Positions 25,271 through 33,937 of a DNA stretch of 51,004 bases are shown here, piece by piece. Under the pieces are notes generated by a model. That model was not told the DNA's origin, ran no database searches, and was given only the letters and a program-made list of their open reading frames with translations. This DNA comes from an uncultured Alistipes sp. (GTDB lineage Bacteria > Bacteroidota > Bacteroidia > Bacteroidales > Rikenellaceae): NCBI GenBank assembly GCA_900553175.1, contig USCH01000007.1, positions 1-51,004 on the forward strand. Direction: 5' to 3'. Every line of letters starts with the position of its first letter. Positions within the stretch are counted from its first letter, which is position 1. The position numbers were made by a program, and so were the translations under genes.

Positions 25271-25279
25271 ATTCCTGGG

Positions 25280-28200
25280 TTACTCCTCTTTGTCGTTTTT
25301 GCACTCCTCGACTTCGGCGCGTACCGACCACTGCGGATCGGGATCGAATTCGATGGGTTTGATCTTCTCCTGCAACGTCTGGAAGACGATGAAGAGTGCG
25401 GGCACGAGGAACAGCAGGGCCAGCGTGCCGACGAGCATGCCGCCCACGACGCCCGTGCCGAGCGTGGTGTTGCCGTTGGCGCCCACGCCGTGGGCGAAGA
25501 CCAGCGGCAGCATGCCGAAGACCATCGTCAGAACGGTCATCAGAATCGGGCGCAGACGCACCTTGGCGGCCGAGATGGCGGCCTGGGTGAGCGACATGCC
25601 CGCCCGGCGCCGGTCGCCGGCGTATTCGGTGAGCAGGATGGCCGTCTTGGCCAGCAGACCGATCAGCATGATGAGGCCCGTCTGCAGGTAGATGTTGTTC
25701 TCCAGTCCGAGCATCTTGGCGAAGAGGAAGCTGCCCATCAGACCGCACGGAACCGACAGGATGACGGCGAACGGGATGATGAAGCTCTCGTAGAGCGCGC
25801 TCAGGATGAGGTAGATCAGCAGAATGCAGATGCCGAAGATGATCGTCGTGTTGCTGCCCGTCTGCGCCTCCTCGCGCGTGATGCCGCCGAATTCGAAGCC
25901 GTAGCCTTTGGGCAGCACCTGCGCCGCCGTCTCGCGGATCGCCTCGATGGCGTCGCCCGACGAATAGCCGTCGGCGGCCGTGCCCGTCACGGCGATCGAG
26001 TTGTAGAGGTTGAAGCGGTTCAGCACCTCGGGTCCGTAGATCTTGGTCAGCTCGACGAACTGGCTGATCGGGGCCATTTCGCCGTTCTGCATCCTCACGA
26101 ACACGTTGTCGAGCGATTCGGTGTCGGTGCGGTATTTGGGATCGGCCTGCAGCATCACGCGGTAGACTTTCGAGAAGCGGTTGATGTTCGATACGTACTG
26201 GCCGCCGTAGTAGCCCGAGAGGGTCGAGAGAATGTCGCTGGGCGAGATTCCGGCCCGTTTGGCCTTGGCCGCGTCGATGTCGACGACATACTGCGGGAAG
26301 CTGATGTCGAAGGTCGAATAGGCCCGTCCGATTTCGGGACGCTGGTTCAGGGCGCCGATGAATCGCAGATAGACGTTGTAGAAGTCGGTGATGTCGCCTC
26401 CGGCACGGTCCTGAAGGAACATGTTGAAGCCGGTCGAGGTGCCGTAGCCCGAAATCATCGGCGGCGCCACGGCGAAAATCTGTGCGTTCTTGATGTCGGC
26501 CGTGCGGGCGTAGATCTGTCCGATGACGGCGCCGACGGCATCCTGTTTGTCGGGACGCTCCTTCCAGTCCTTGAGCTTGACGATGCACATGCCGTAGGAG
26601 TTGCCCTGTCCGGCGATCATGCCGTAGCCGGCCACCTGGTTGAAGTCGCGCACCTGGGGGATCGCCCGGATGCGGCGTCCCACCTCCATCATCACCTCGT
26701 TGGTTTCGTGGAGCGAGGTGCCGGGAGCCGTGGTGACGTTGACCATCACCGTACCCATGTCCTCGTCGGGCACCAGACCCGTCTTGGTGTCGTTCATCAG
26801 GAAGACCAGCGCGCCGAGCGCGAGGGCGAGCGTCGACCATGTGAGCCACTTGCGCTTGATGAAGAACATCACGCCGTGCTTGTACTTGTTCACCAGGGCG
26901 TTGAACGACGAGTTGAAGGCCTTGCGGAACCGTGCGGCGAAGTTGTCGCGCATCTCGCCGTTTTCGTCGAGGTAGGGCTTGAGGATCAGCGCGCAGAGGG
27001 CCGGCGAGAGGGTCAGGGCGTTCAGCGCCGAGATACCCACGGCCACGGCCATCGTCAGACCGAACTGCGTGTAGAAGACGCCCGACGTGCCGCCCATCAT
27101 CGCCACGGGGATGAAGACGGCCATGAAGACCAGCGTCGAGGTGACGATGGCCGACGTGATGCCCGACATGGCGTCGATGGTGGCCATGTACGACGATTTG
27201 TAGCCCGCGTCGAACCGCGCCTGCACCGCTTCGACGACGATGATCGCGTCGTCGACGACCGTACCGATGGCCAGCACCAGAGCGAAGAGCGTCAGCAGGT
27301 TGATCGAGAATCCGGCCACGGAGAGGAAGGCGAACGTACCGATCAGCGCCACGAGGATCGATACGGTGGGAATGAGCGTCGAACGGATGTCCTGAAGGAA
27401 GACGTAGACCACCAGCACCACGAGGATGATCGCCTCGAAGAGCGTTTTGAGCACCTCGTTGATCGACGCGTAGAGGAAGTCGTTGACGTTCTGCAAGCGC
27501 ACGATCTCCACGCCTTTGGGCAGTTCGGTCTTGATCTCTTCGAGCAGTTCCTCGATCTCCTCGACCACCTGCGTGGCGTTCGAACCTGCGGTCTGGAACA
27601 CCATGGCGGCGATGCCCGGATGGGAGTTGGCGTAGCCCTTGTAGGCGTACGATTCGCTGCCCAGCTCGATGTCGGCCACGTCTTTGAGTTTTAGCACCTG
27701 TCCGTCGGCCGTGGAGCGGATGACGATCTGGCCGAACTCCTCGGGGGTCATGCGGCGTCCGCGGTACTTCATCGTGTACTGGAAGGCGTTCTCCGAATTC
27801 TCGCCCAACTGTCCGGCGGCCGATTCGATGTTCTGCTCCGAGAGGGCGTAGGTGACATCCGACGGGATGAGGCGGTACTGGGCCATCACGTCGGGTTTGA
27901 GCCAGATGCGCATCGAGTAGTCGGCGCCCAGAGCGAAGAACTCGCCCACGCCCTGGATGCGCTGGATGCGCGGCTTGATGTTGATGTTCATGTAGTTGGC
28001 CAGGAACACCTCGTCGTAGGTGTCGTCGGGGCTGTTCAGCGCGAAGACCATCAGCATCGAGGTCTGGCGCTTCATGGTCGTCACACCGATGCGGGTCACT
28101 TCGGCGGGCAGGGCTCCGGTGGCCGTGGCCACGCGGTTCTGGACGTTGACCGTGGCCATGTCGGGGTCGGTGCCCTGCTTGAAGTATACGGTGACGGAGG

Positions 28201-28465
28201 CGGAGCCCGCATTGGTGGCGCTCGACTGGATGTAGATCATGTCCTCCACGCCGTTGATCGCCTCTTCGAGCGGGACGACCACCGATTTCTGGATGGTTTC
28301 GGCGCTCGCACCGGGATACGATGCGTGCACCATGACCGTCGGCGGAGCGATGTCGGGATACTGCTCCACGGGCAGGGTCGCCAGGCCGATCAGACCGGCG
28401 ATGACGATAACGATGGAGATGACCGACGCCAGGACGGGTCGTTCGATGAAATGCTTGAGTGTCAT
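25280..28465 (-). CDS. RND family efflux pump, HAE1 type
   Basis: Proton-driven inner-membrane pump expelling drugs or other amphiphiles, 1061 residues as usual for AcrB/MexB-like proteins. It opens with HFIERPVLASVISIVIVIAG and PVEQYPDIAPPTVMV, the HAE1 signature. The proton-relay aspartates are in AIGTVVDDAIIVVEAVQ (TM4); an Lys in the second half is not precisely placed here. The conserved LSPALCALIL and GLIMLIGLLAKTAILL segments are also present. The gene lies 3 nt after the adaptor gene and is co-transcribed with the OMP. Substrate cannot be assigned. Confidence 0.97.
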   Translation of the reverse strand: MTLKHFIERPVLASVISIVIVIAGLIGLATLPVEQYPDIAPPTVMVHASYPGASAETIQKSVVVPLEEAINGVEDMIYIQSSATNAGSASVTVYFKQGTDPDMATVNVQNRVATATGALPAEVTRIGVTTMKRQTSMLMVFALNSPDDTYDEVFLANYMNINIKPRIQRIQGVGEFFALGADYSMRIWLKPDVMAQYRLIPSDVTYALSEQNIESAAGQLGENSENAFQYTMKYRGRRMTPEEFGQIVIRSTADGQVLKLKDVADIELGSESYAYKGYANSHPGIAAMVFQTAGSNATQVVEEIEELLEEIKTELPKGVEIVRLQNVNDFLYASINEVLKTLFEAIILVVLVVYVFLQDIRSTLIPTVSILVALIGTFAFLSVAGFSINLLTLFALVLAIGTVVDDAIIVVEAVQARFDAGYKSSYMATIDAMSGITSAIVTSTLVFMAVFIPVAMMGGTSGVFYTQFGLTMAVAVGISALNALTLSPALCALILKPYLDENGEMRDNFAARFRKAFNSSFNALVNKYKHGVMFFIKRKWLTWSTLALALGALVFLMNDTKTGLVPDEDMGTVMVNVTTAPGTSLHETNEVMMEVGRRIRAIPQVRDFNQVAGYGMIAGQGNSYGMCIVKLKDWKERPDKQDAVGAVIGQIYARTADIKNAQIFAVAPPMISGYGTSTGFNMFLQDRAGGDITDFYNVYLRFIGALNQRPEIGRAYSTFDISFPQYVVDIDAAKAKRAGISPSDILSTLSGYYGGQYVSNINRFSKVYRVMLQADPKYRTDTESLDNVFVRMQNGEMAPISQFVELTKIYGPEVLNRFNLYNSIAVTGTAADGYSSGDAIEAIRETAAQVLPKGYGFEFGGITREEAQTGSNTTIIFGICILLIYLILSALYESFIIPFAVILSVPCGLMGSFLFAKMLGLENNIYLQTGLIMLIGLLAKTAILLTEYAGDRRRAGMSLTQAAISAAKVRLRPILMTVLTMVFGMLPLVFAHGVGANGNTTLGTGVVGGMLVGTLALLFLVPALFIVFQTLQEKIKPIEFDPDPQWSVRAEVEECKNDKEE

Positions 28466-28468
28466 AGA

Positions 28469-29635
28469 TTATTCCTCCTTCGCGCTTTCGGTTTCCACTG
28501 TTTGATCGGCTGCGGGCTCGGCTGCGGGCTGTGCCGTTTTGGGCACGATGGGGGTGCCTTCGCGCAGCAGGCCCACGCCTTCGGCCACGATCACCTCGCC
28601 CGGTTCGAGACCCGAGCGGACGATGTATTCGCGTCCGTCGGAGATCTTCTCGGTCTGGATCATCGCCGATACGGCTTTACCGTCGACCAGCTTGTAGACG
28701 TATACCTTGTCCTGAATCTCGAACGTCGCCGTCTGCGGAATGGCGATGCACTGTTCGTAGGTCGTGGGCAGAACGATGTTGCCCGCCCCGCCGCTGTGCA
28801 GCAGTCCGCCGGCATTGGGGAAGACGGCCCGCAGCTGCACGCTGCCGGTCGAGGGGTCGATCACGCCGCTGATCGACTCCACGCGGCCGGTCTGGGCGTA
28901 GAGCGATCCGTCGTTGAGCGTCAGCTGCACGTCGGGCATCCGGCGGAGCGTTTCGGCGACCGAGCCGTAGCGGCGCGTGAGGTCGAGCAGCCGGTTTTCG
29001 GTCATCGAGAAATAGACGTACATTTCGGAGTTGTCCGACACGGTCGTCAGCTTCACCGAAGGGCCCACCAGAGCGCCGGCCCGCATGGGCAGCGTGCCCA
29101 CCACGCCGTCGGACGGGGCCTTGACCACCGTATAGGAGAGGTTGTTGGCTGCGTTGACGCGCTGCGCCTCGGCCTGGGCGAGCTGCGCCTCGGCCGTGAG
29201 CAGCTGGTTCTTCGCCGTCGACAGATCGAACTGCGAGACGACCTGACGGTCGAAGAGCTCCTTCTTGCTGTCGTATACGAGCTGGGCCGTGGCCACGCCG
29301 GCCCGGGCGGCCGCCACGTTGGCTTCGGCTGTCTGGAGCGCCGCCTTGTAAGGCACCTGGTCGATGATGAACAGCGTCTGGCCCTTTTTCACGCTCTGGC
29401 CTTCGCTGACCGAGAGCTGCGAGATCGTTCCCGAAACCTGCGGATAGATGTCGATGTCCTGACGGCCGCGGATCGTCGCCGAATAGTCGGTCGGTATTTC
29501 GCGGTCGGCGGTCGTAACGGTCATTACGGCGTACTGGCCGGGGCCCATGGTTGCCGGGGCGTGTCCGCACCCGACGGCGGCCATGCAGCAGGTCAGCGCA
29601 GCCGCTTTCACGAATGTTTGCTTCATTGTCTTCAT
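28469..29635 (-). CDS. RND efflux periplasmic adaptor (MFP), lipoprotein
   Basis: Links the pump to the outer-membrane channel. The 388-residue product has a signal with lipobox AAVGC (Cys about residue 23), the lipoyl-like halves (SGTISQLSVSEGQSVKKGQ), a coiled-coil hairpin (residues about 95-165 with EANVAAARAGVATAQLVYD), and beta-barrel plus membrane-proximal domains (TENRLLDLTRR and VIPQ-like AIPQTATFE). First gene of the operon; promoter just upstream. The second Met (29626) would also suit a signal peptide. Confidence 0.94.
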   Translation of the reverse strand: MKTMKQTFVKAAALTCCMAAVGCGHAPATMGPGQYAVMTVTTADREIPTDYSATIRGRQDIDIYPQVSGTISQLSVSEGQSVKKGQTLFIIDQVPYKAALQTAEANVAAARAGVATAQLVYDSKKELFDRQVVSQFDLSTAKNQLLTAEAQLAQAEAQRVNAANNLSYTVVKAPSDGVVGTLPMRAGALVGPSVKLTTVSDNSEMYVYFSMTENRLLDLTRRYGSVAETLRRMPDVQLTLNDGSLYAQTGRVESISGVIDPSTGSVQLRAVFPNAGGLLHSGGAGNIVLPTTYEQCIAIPQTATFEIQDKVYVYKLVDGKAVSAMIQTEKISDGREYIVRSGLEPGEVIVAEGVGLLREGTPIVPKTAQPAAEPAADQTVETESAKEE

Positions 29636-29665
29636 CTGATAAGTTACCTTAATTATTTACGTGTG

Positions 29666-29673
29666 CAAAAGTA
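29666..29673 (-). promoter_or_regulatory. -7 element for the efflux operon
   Basis: On the minus strand TACTTTTG is a perfect TAnnTTTG box 30 nt upstream of the adaptor ATG. The -33 TTTG is not visible, which could mean activator dependence on the divergent AraC protein (inference). Confidence 0.6.
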
Positions 29674-29761
29674 TTTCAATTTGATCGTTCGGACTTCTCT
29701 AATTTGCGAATAGTATTGTTCAATTACGGAATAAAAATTCGTCCGATATGAAGAAAAACAC

Positions 29762-29769
29762 TATTTTTG
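29762..29769 (+). promoter_or_regulatory. -7 element for the AraC regulator
   Basis: TATTTTTG is a perfect TAnnTTTG box, 19 nt before the ATG at 29789. The 90-nt region between it and the efflux -7 box is AT-rich, unlike its surroundings, and is where an operator would lie. Confidence 0.55.
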
Positions 29770-29788
29770 TTCGAAAAAAGAACCTGTC

Positions 29789-30631
29789 ATGGCACCTGCC
29801 GATCCGTTTGCCGTTTCGCCCGACCGACCCTTTGCCGTCGGCGAGTCCGACTGTGCTTTCTGCGAGGGCCGCACCCGGAAAATCGACGGCTGCGCGGCCC
29901 TTCTGTGCAACAGCGGCCGTGCCGTCTGGAGCGTCGACCAGCGCCGGTTCGAGACGGAGGCCGGTTCGCTGTTGCTGCTGCTGCCCAACACGCACCTTTC
30001 GGTCGTCGAGCGCAGCGAGGATTTCCGGGCGGCCTATTGTTCGTTCGCCCGCGACCTCTTCAGCGAGGCCTCCTACCGGCTCGAACCCGATTTCTTCGAA
30101 TTCATCTACCGCACTCCGGTTTTCCGCCTCTCCAAGCGCTCCGCCGAGGGTGCCGCCACCTGGTTCCGTCTGGCCGGATACACCTATCGCGACCGCGACA
30201 ACGTATTCCGCAACATCATCATCCGCAATCGTTTGCAGAACTTCCTGCTGGAGGTCTACGACAAGATGCTCCGCTCCAGCGAGGCTCGTCTGAACGAAGC
30301 CACGACGCGTCAGAACGAAATTTTCCATCGGTTCATCGCTTTGGTTTCCAAACATTGCACACGCGAGCGCGAAGTGGCCTTCTACGCCGACCGACTCTGC
30401 ATTTCGACCCGTTACCTTTCGGGGGTGGTGCGGAACGTCTCCCGGGAGTCGGCCAAGGAGATCATCGACCGTATAACGGTTCTGGAGGTCAAAATGTTGC
30501 TCCGGTCGACCGATTTGTCGATTCAGGAGATCGCCTACCGGCTCCATTTCCCCGACCAGTCCTATCTGGGCCGCTATTTCAAGCGGCACACCGGCGAGTC
30601 GCCCACCGAATACCGCAACATCAAACGGTAG
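29789..30631 (+). CDS. AraC family transcriptional regulator
   Basis: The 280-residue protein has an N-terminal sensing domain (1-170, with a short run of cysteines in DCAFCEGRT) and a C-terminal double helix-turn-helix: FYADRLCISTRYLSGVVRN (first HTH) and IQEIAYRLHFPDQSYLGRYF followed by KRHTGESPTEYR (second HTH). It is divergent from the MFP-RND-OMP operon, the usual position of its local regulator. Which effector it binds is not evident. Confidence 0.92.
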   Translation: MAPADPFAVSPDRPFAVGESDCAFCEGRTRKIDGCAALLCNSGRAVWSVDQRRFETEAGSLLLLLPNTHLSVVERSEDFRAAYCSFARDLFSEASYRLEPDFFEFIYRTPVFRLSKRSAEGAATWFRLAGYTYRDRDNVFRNIIIRNRLQNFLLEVYDKMLRSSEARLNEATTRQNEIFHRFIALVSKHCTREREVAFYADRLCISTRYLSGVVRNVSRESAKEIIDRITVLEVKMLLRSTDLSIQEIAYRLHFPDQSYLGRYFKRHTGESPTEYRNIKR

Positions 30632-30752
30632 CGGCGGACCGCACCTGCCGCGTGCGTTTCCCGGCGCGGGCTGCGGCCCCGGCGCGGGCTTCCCTGCGCG
30701 GCGGACCGCGGCATCCCTGCGTGCGTTTCCCGAAGATGCGGTAGCGGCGGAC
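30626..30752. repeat. Imperfect direct repeats in a GC-rich intergenic region
   Basis: In the 173-nt gap between the AraC gene and the aldolase gene two sequences occur twice: CGGTAGCGGCGGAC at 30626-30639 and 30739-30752, and CGTGCGTTTCCCG at 30651-30663 and 30720-30732. GC is high and there is no ORF worth calling. The function is unknown; the repeats may be remnants of a duplicated segment. Confidence 0.6.
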
Positions 30753-30804
30753 GCGGTTTGGAATCCAAATTGCAGGGAGCAGGGCGGACCAAAACGCATC
30801 CACC

Positions 30805-31857
30805 ATGAGCAAAACCGCCGATCTGCTCGGCTCCCGGGCCGACTATTACCTCTCCCACGTCTGCCGCACCATTCCGCGCGAACGTCTTCATCTGCCCTCG
30901 CCCGCGAGCGTCGACGAGGTGTGGAGCCTCTCCGACCGCAGCATCCCCACGCTGGTCAACCTGCAGCGCATCCTCGCGCACGGCCGTCTGGGCGGCACGG
31001 GCTATGTGTCGATTCTGCCCGTCGATCAGGGCATCGAACATTCGGCCGGGGCGTCGTTCGCTCCCGAACCCGCCTATTTCGACCCCGAAAACATCGTCCG
31101 TCTGGCCATCGAGGGCGGGTGCAACGCCGTGGCGTCGACCTTCGGCGTGCTGGGGGCCGTCGCACGCCGCTATGCGCACCGCATACCCTTCATCGTCAAG
31201 ATCAACCACAACGAGCTGCTCTCCTACCCCAACCGCCACGACCAGGTGCTTTTCGGCTCGGTCGAGGATGCCTGGAACATGGGCGCGGCGGCCGTCGGCG
31301 CCACCGTCTATTTCGGTTCGCCCGAAAGCCGGCGCCAGATCGTCGAGATCGCCCGGGCCTTCGACCGGGCGCACGAGCTGGGCATGGCGACGGTGCTTTG
31401 GTGCTACCTGCGCAACGAAGCCTTCGTCAGGGAGGGCGTCGACTACCACGCCGCGGCCGACCTTACGGGGCAGGCCGATCATCTGGGCGTGACGATCAAG
31501 GCCGACATCGTCAAGCAGAAGCTGCCCGAGGGCAACGGCGGATTCCGGGCTTTGGGGTTCGGCAAGACGCGCGACGAGGTATACGCGCGGCTGACCTCCG
31601 ACCATCCGATCGACCTGTGCCGCTACCAGGTGGCGTGCGGCTACATGGGGCGCGTGGGGCTGATCAACTCGGGCGGCGAGTCGCACGGCGAATCGGACCT
31701 TGCGGAGGCCGTCGCGACGGCCGTGGTCAACAAGCGGGCCGGCGGCATGGGGCTCATCTCGGGCCGCAAGGCCTTCCAACGTCCGCTGAAGGAGGGCGTG
31801 GCGCTGCTCCATGCCATCCAGGACGTCTACCTCGACGAATCGGTAACCATCGCCTGA
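30805..31857 (+). CDS. fbaB: Class I fructose-bisphosphate aldolase (FbaB type)
   Basis: Splits fructose 1,6-bisphosphate into dihydroxyacetone phosphate and glyceraldehyde 3-phosphate through a Schiff base. The 350-residue length equals E. coli FbaB. Characteristic segments are GYVSILPVDQGIEHSAG, the INHNELLSYPN loop, VKADIVKQKLPEGNGG and LINSGGESHGESDL. No zinc-aldolase motif is seen. It is followed by the dehydrogenase after 16 nt and the phosphoglycerate mutase, forming a small glycolysis-related cluster. Confidence 0.95.
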   Translation: MSKTADLLGSRADYYLSHVCRTIPRERLHLPSPASVDEVWSLSDRSIPTLVNLQRILAHGRLGGTGYVSILPVDQGIEHSAGASFAPEPAYFDPENIVRLAIEGGCNAVASTFGVLGAVARRYAHRIPFIVKINHNELLSYPNRHDQVLFGSVEDAWNMGAAAVGATVYFGSPESRRQIVEIARAFDRAHELGMATVLWCYLRNEAFVREGVDYHAAADLTGQADHLGVTIKADIVKQKLPEGNGGFRALGFGKTRDEVYARLTSDHPIDLCRYQVACGYMGRVGLINSGGESHGESDLAEAVATAVVNKRAGGMGLISGRKAFQRPLKEGVALLHAIQDVYLDESVTIA

Positions 31858-31873
31858 TAAAATCGCAACATCC

Positions 31874-32890
31874 ATGAAAATCGTCTTTTTCGGTACGCAG
31901 CCCTACGACCGCGAGTCGTTCGGCCGCGTCAATGCCTCCTGCGGCTTCGACATCTGCTTCCACCGCAGCCACCTCAATGCCCGCAACGTCTCTCTGGCGC
32001 AGGGGGCCGATGCGGTCTGCATCTTCGTCAACGACACGGCCGACGCCGAGACCGTGCGCGGACTGTCGGCGCTCGGCGTGAAGCTCATCGCGCTGCGCTG
32101 CGCCGGGTTCAACAACGTCGACCTGGCGGAGGCCGCCCGCTGCGGGATCCCCGTGGTGCGCGTTCCCGCCTATTCGCCCCATGCCGTGGCGGAGTATGCC
32201 GTGGCGCTGATGCTGGCCCTGAACCGCAAGATCCACCGCGCCTACTGGCGCACGCGCGACGGCAATTTCTCGCTCCACGGCCTGCTGGGCTTCGACATGT
32301 ACGGCAAGACGGCGGGCATCGTCGGCACGGGCAAAATCGCGCGCGAGCTGATCCGCATCCTCCGGGGCTTCGGCATGGAGGTGCTGGCCAACGACCTGCA
32401 TCCCGACGAGCGTTTCGCCGCCGAGGCGGGTTTCTCCTATGCGGCGCTCGACGATCTCTACGAACGTTCCGACATCATTTCGCTGCACTGCCCGCTGACC
32501 GACCGCACGCGCTACATGATCGGCGACGTGGCCATCGGCCGCATGAAGCCGGGCGTCATGCTCATCAACACGGGCCGCGGACAGCTGATCCACACCGAGG
32601 CGCTCATCGACGGGCTCAAGGAGAAGCGCATCGGGGCGGCGGGGCTCGACGTCTATGAGGAGGAGGCCGACTACTTCTACGAGGACACCTCCGACCGGAT
32701 CATGGACGACGACGTGCTGGCGCGTCTGCTCTCGTTCAACAACGTGATCCTCACCTCGCACCAGGGCTTTTTCACACGTGAGGCAGTGGATAACATAGCC
32801 CATGTCACGCTGCGCAATATCAAGGACTTCGAGGCCCGCCGGCCGCTGGTCAACGAGGTCCGCGCCGAAATCGAAGCGCCGAGCCTATGA
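31874..32890 (+). CDS. D-2-hydroxyacid dehydrogenase, D-lactate dehydrogenase-like
   Basis: NAD-linked oxidoreductase of the LdhA-type family, 338 residues. The Rossmann motif is GIVGTGKIARELIRILRGFG around residue 150. Catalytic Arg lies in NTGRGQLI, Glu in GLDVYEEEADYFYED, and His in LTSHQGFFTREA. The YFYEDTSDRIMDDDVLARL segment is strongly typical of D-lactate dehydrogenase. It probably makes D-lactate from pyruvate. Its stop overlaps the gpmA start (ATGA). Confidence 0.92.
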   Translation: MKIVFFGTQPYDRESFGRVNASCGFDICFHRSHLNARNVSLAQGADAVCIFVNDTADAETVRGLSALGVKLIALRCAGFNNVDLAEAARCGIPVVRVPAYSPHAVAEYAVALMLALNRKIHRAYWRTRDGNFSLHGLLGFDMYGKTAGIVGTGKIARELIRILRGFGMEVLANDLHPDERFAAEAGFSYAALDDLYERSDIISLHCPLTDRTRYMIGDVAIGRMKPGVMLINTGRGQLIHTEALIDGLKEKRIGAAGLDVYEEEADYFYEDTSDRIMDDDVLARLLSFNNVILTSHQGFFTREAVDNIAHVTLRNIKDFEARRPLVNEVRAEIEAPSL

Positions 32891-33636
32891 AACGGATCGT
32901 TCTGCTCCGCCACGGCGAGAGCGTATGGAACCGGGAGAACCGGTTCACGGGCTGGACCGACGTCGGTCTGAGCGAAAACGGCATCCGGGAGGCCGCCGCC
33001 GCGGGCGATCTGCTGCGCAGCGAAAGCATCCTGCCCGAACGGGCCTTCACCTCGTGCCTCGGCCGGGCCATCCGCACGCTCGACATCGTGCTCGAGCGGC
33101 TCGACCGCTCGTGGATTCCCGTGGAGAAGAGCTGGCGGCTCAACGAGAAGCACTACGGGGCGTTGCAGGGGCTCGACAAACGCGAAACGGCCCTGCGCTT
33201 CGGCGACGAGCAGGTGCGCCTCTGGCGCCGCGGTTACGACACGGCGCCCGACCCGCTCGCGGAGGACGACCCCCGCTCGCCGCGCCTCGATCCCCGTTAC
33301 CGCGGCGTCCCGCGCGAGGAGCTTCCTCTGACCGAGTCGCTCGCGCAGACCGTGGCCCGGACGTGGCCCTACTGGCTGTGTGAGGTCCTGCCTGCGCTGG
33401 CGCAATGCGGGACGCTGCTGGTCGTGGCCCACGGCAACAGCCTCCGGGGCATCGTCAAGAACCTCAAGGGGATTTCCGACGAGGCGATCGCCTCGCTCGA
33501 CATCCCCACGGCCGTGCCCTGCCTTTTCGAGTTCGACGAGGGGCTGCGCTGCGTCGGCGACCGTTTTCTGGGCGATCCCGAGCGGATCCGCGCCTCGATG
33601 GAGGCCGTGGCCGCACAGGGCCGCAGCGGCCGTTGA
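32887..33636 (+). CDS. gpmA: 2,3-bisphosphoglycerate-dependent phosphoglycerate mutase
   Basis: Interconverts 3- and 2-phosphoglycerate via a phosphohistidine. The 249-residue length is normal. The N-terminal RHGESVWNRENRFTGWTD contains the catalytic His, RAIRTLDIVL and RYRGVPREE are conserved, and AHGNSLRGIVK contains the second His. It starts inside the stop codon of the dehydrogenase. No terminator is evident after it; instead a 300-nt repeat-bearing gap follows. Confidence 0.95.
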   Translation: MKRIVLLRHGESVWNRENRFTGWTDVGLSENGIREAAAAGDLLRSESILPERAFTSCLGRAIRTLDIVLERLDRSWIPVEKSWRLNEKHYGALQGLDKRETALRFGDEQVRLWRRGYDTAPDPLAEDDPRSPRLDPRYRGVPREELPLTESLAQTVARTWPYWLCEVLPALAQCGTLLVVAHGNSLRGIVKNLKGISDEAIASLDIPTAVPCLFEFDEGLRCVGDRFLGDPERIRASMEAVAAQGRSGR

Positions 33637-33667
33637 GGTGCGGGGCGGTGCGGCCGCGTCACCGTGC

Positions 33668-33788
33668 GGGCCGGAAACCCGGGACCAAGGGGCTGCGAAC
33701 CGGAATGCCCGGGGCGCTGTGGGCTGGAAACCCGGGGCGCCGTGGGCCGGAAACCCGGGCCTAAGGGGCTGCGAACCGGAATGCCCGG
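33668..33788. repeat. Near-perfect 45-bp direct repeat, GC-rich
   Basis: A 45-bp unit at 33668-33712 recurs at 33744-33788 with only two mismatches (ACC to CCT), a period of 76 bp; a truncated third copy (GTGGGCTGGAAACCCGGGG) lies between, at about 33719-33737. The 300-nt gap 33637-33937 has no gene. The repeats are palindromic in part (GGAAACCCGGG). Function unknown. Confidence 0.7.
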
Positions 33789-33905
33789 CCGTCCGCCGCG
33801 CCGGGCCGCCGCATGGAGCGGGTCTTCGGCGGGCCGGGGTGAAAAATCCGGTAAAAAAGGTAAAAGCCTCCGTAATCCGGATTTCGCGGTTCCGATTCGT
33901 TTTTC

Positions 33906-33913
33906 TATCTTTG
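33906..33913 (+). promoter_or_regulatory. -7 element for the polyferredoxin operon
   Basis: TATCTTTG is a perfect TAnnTTTG box, 24 nt before the ATG at 33938. CCGATTCGTTTT upstream gives no clear -33 box. Confidence 0.6.
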
Positions 33914-33937
33914 CATGAGATTAGAAAACGGAACCCC

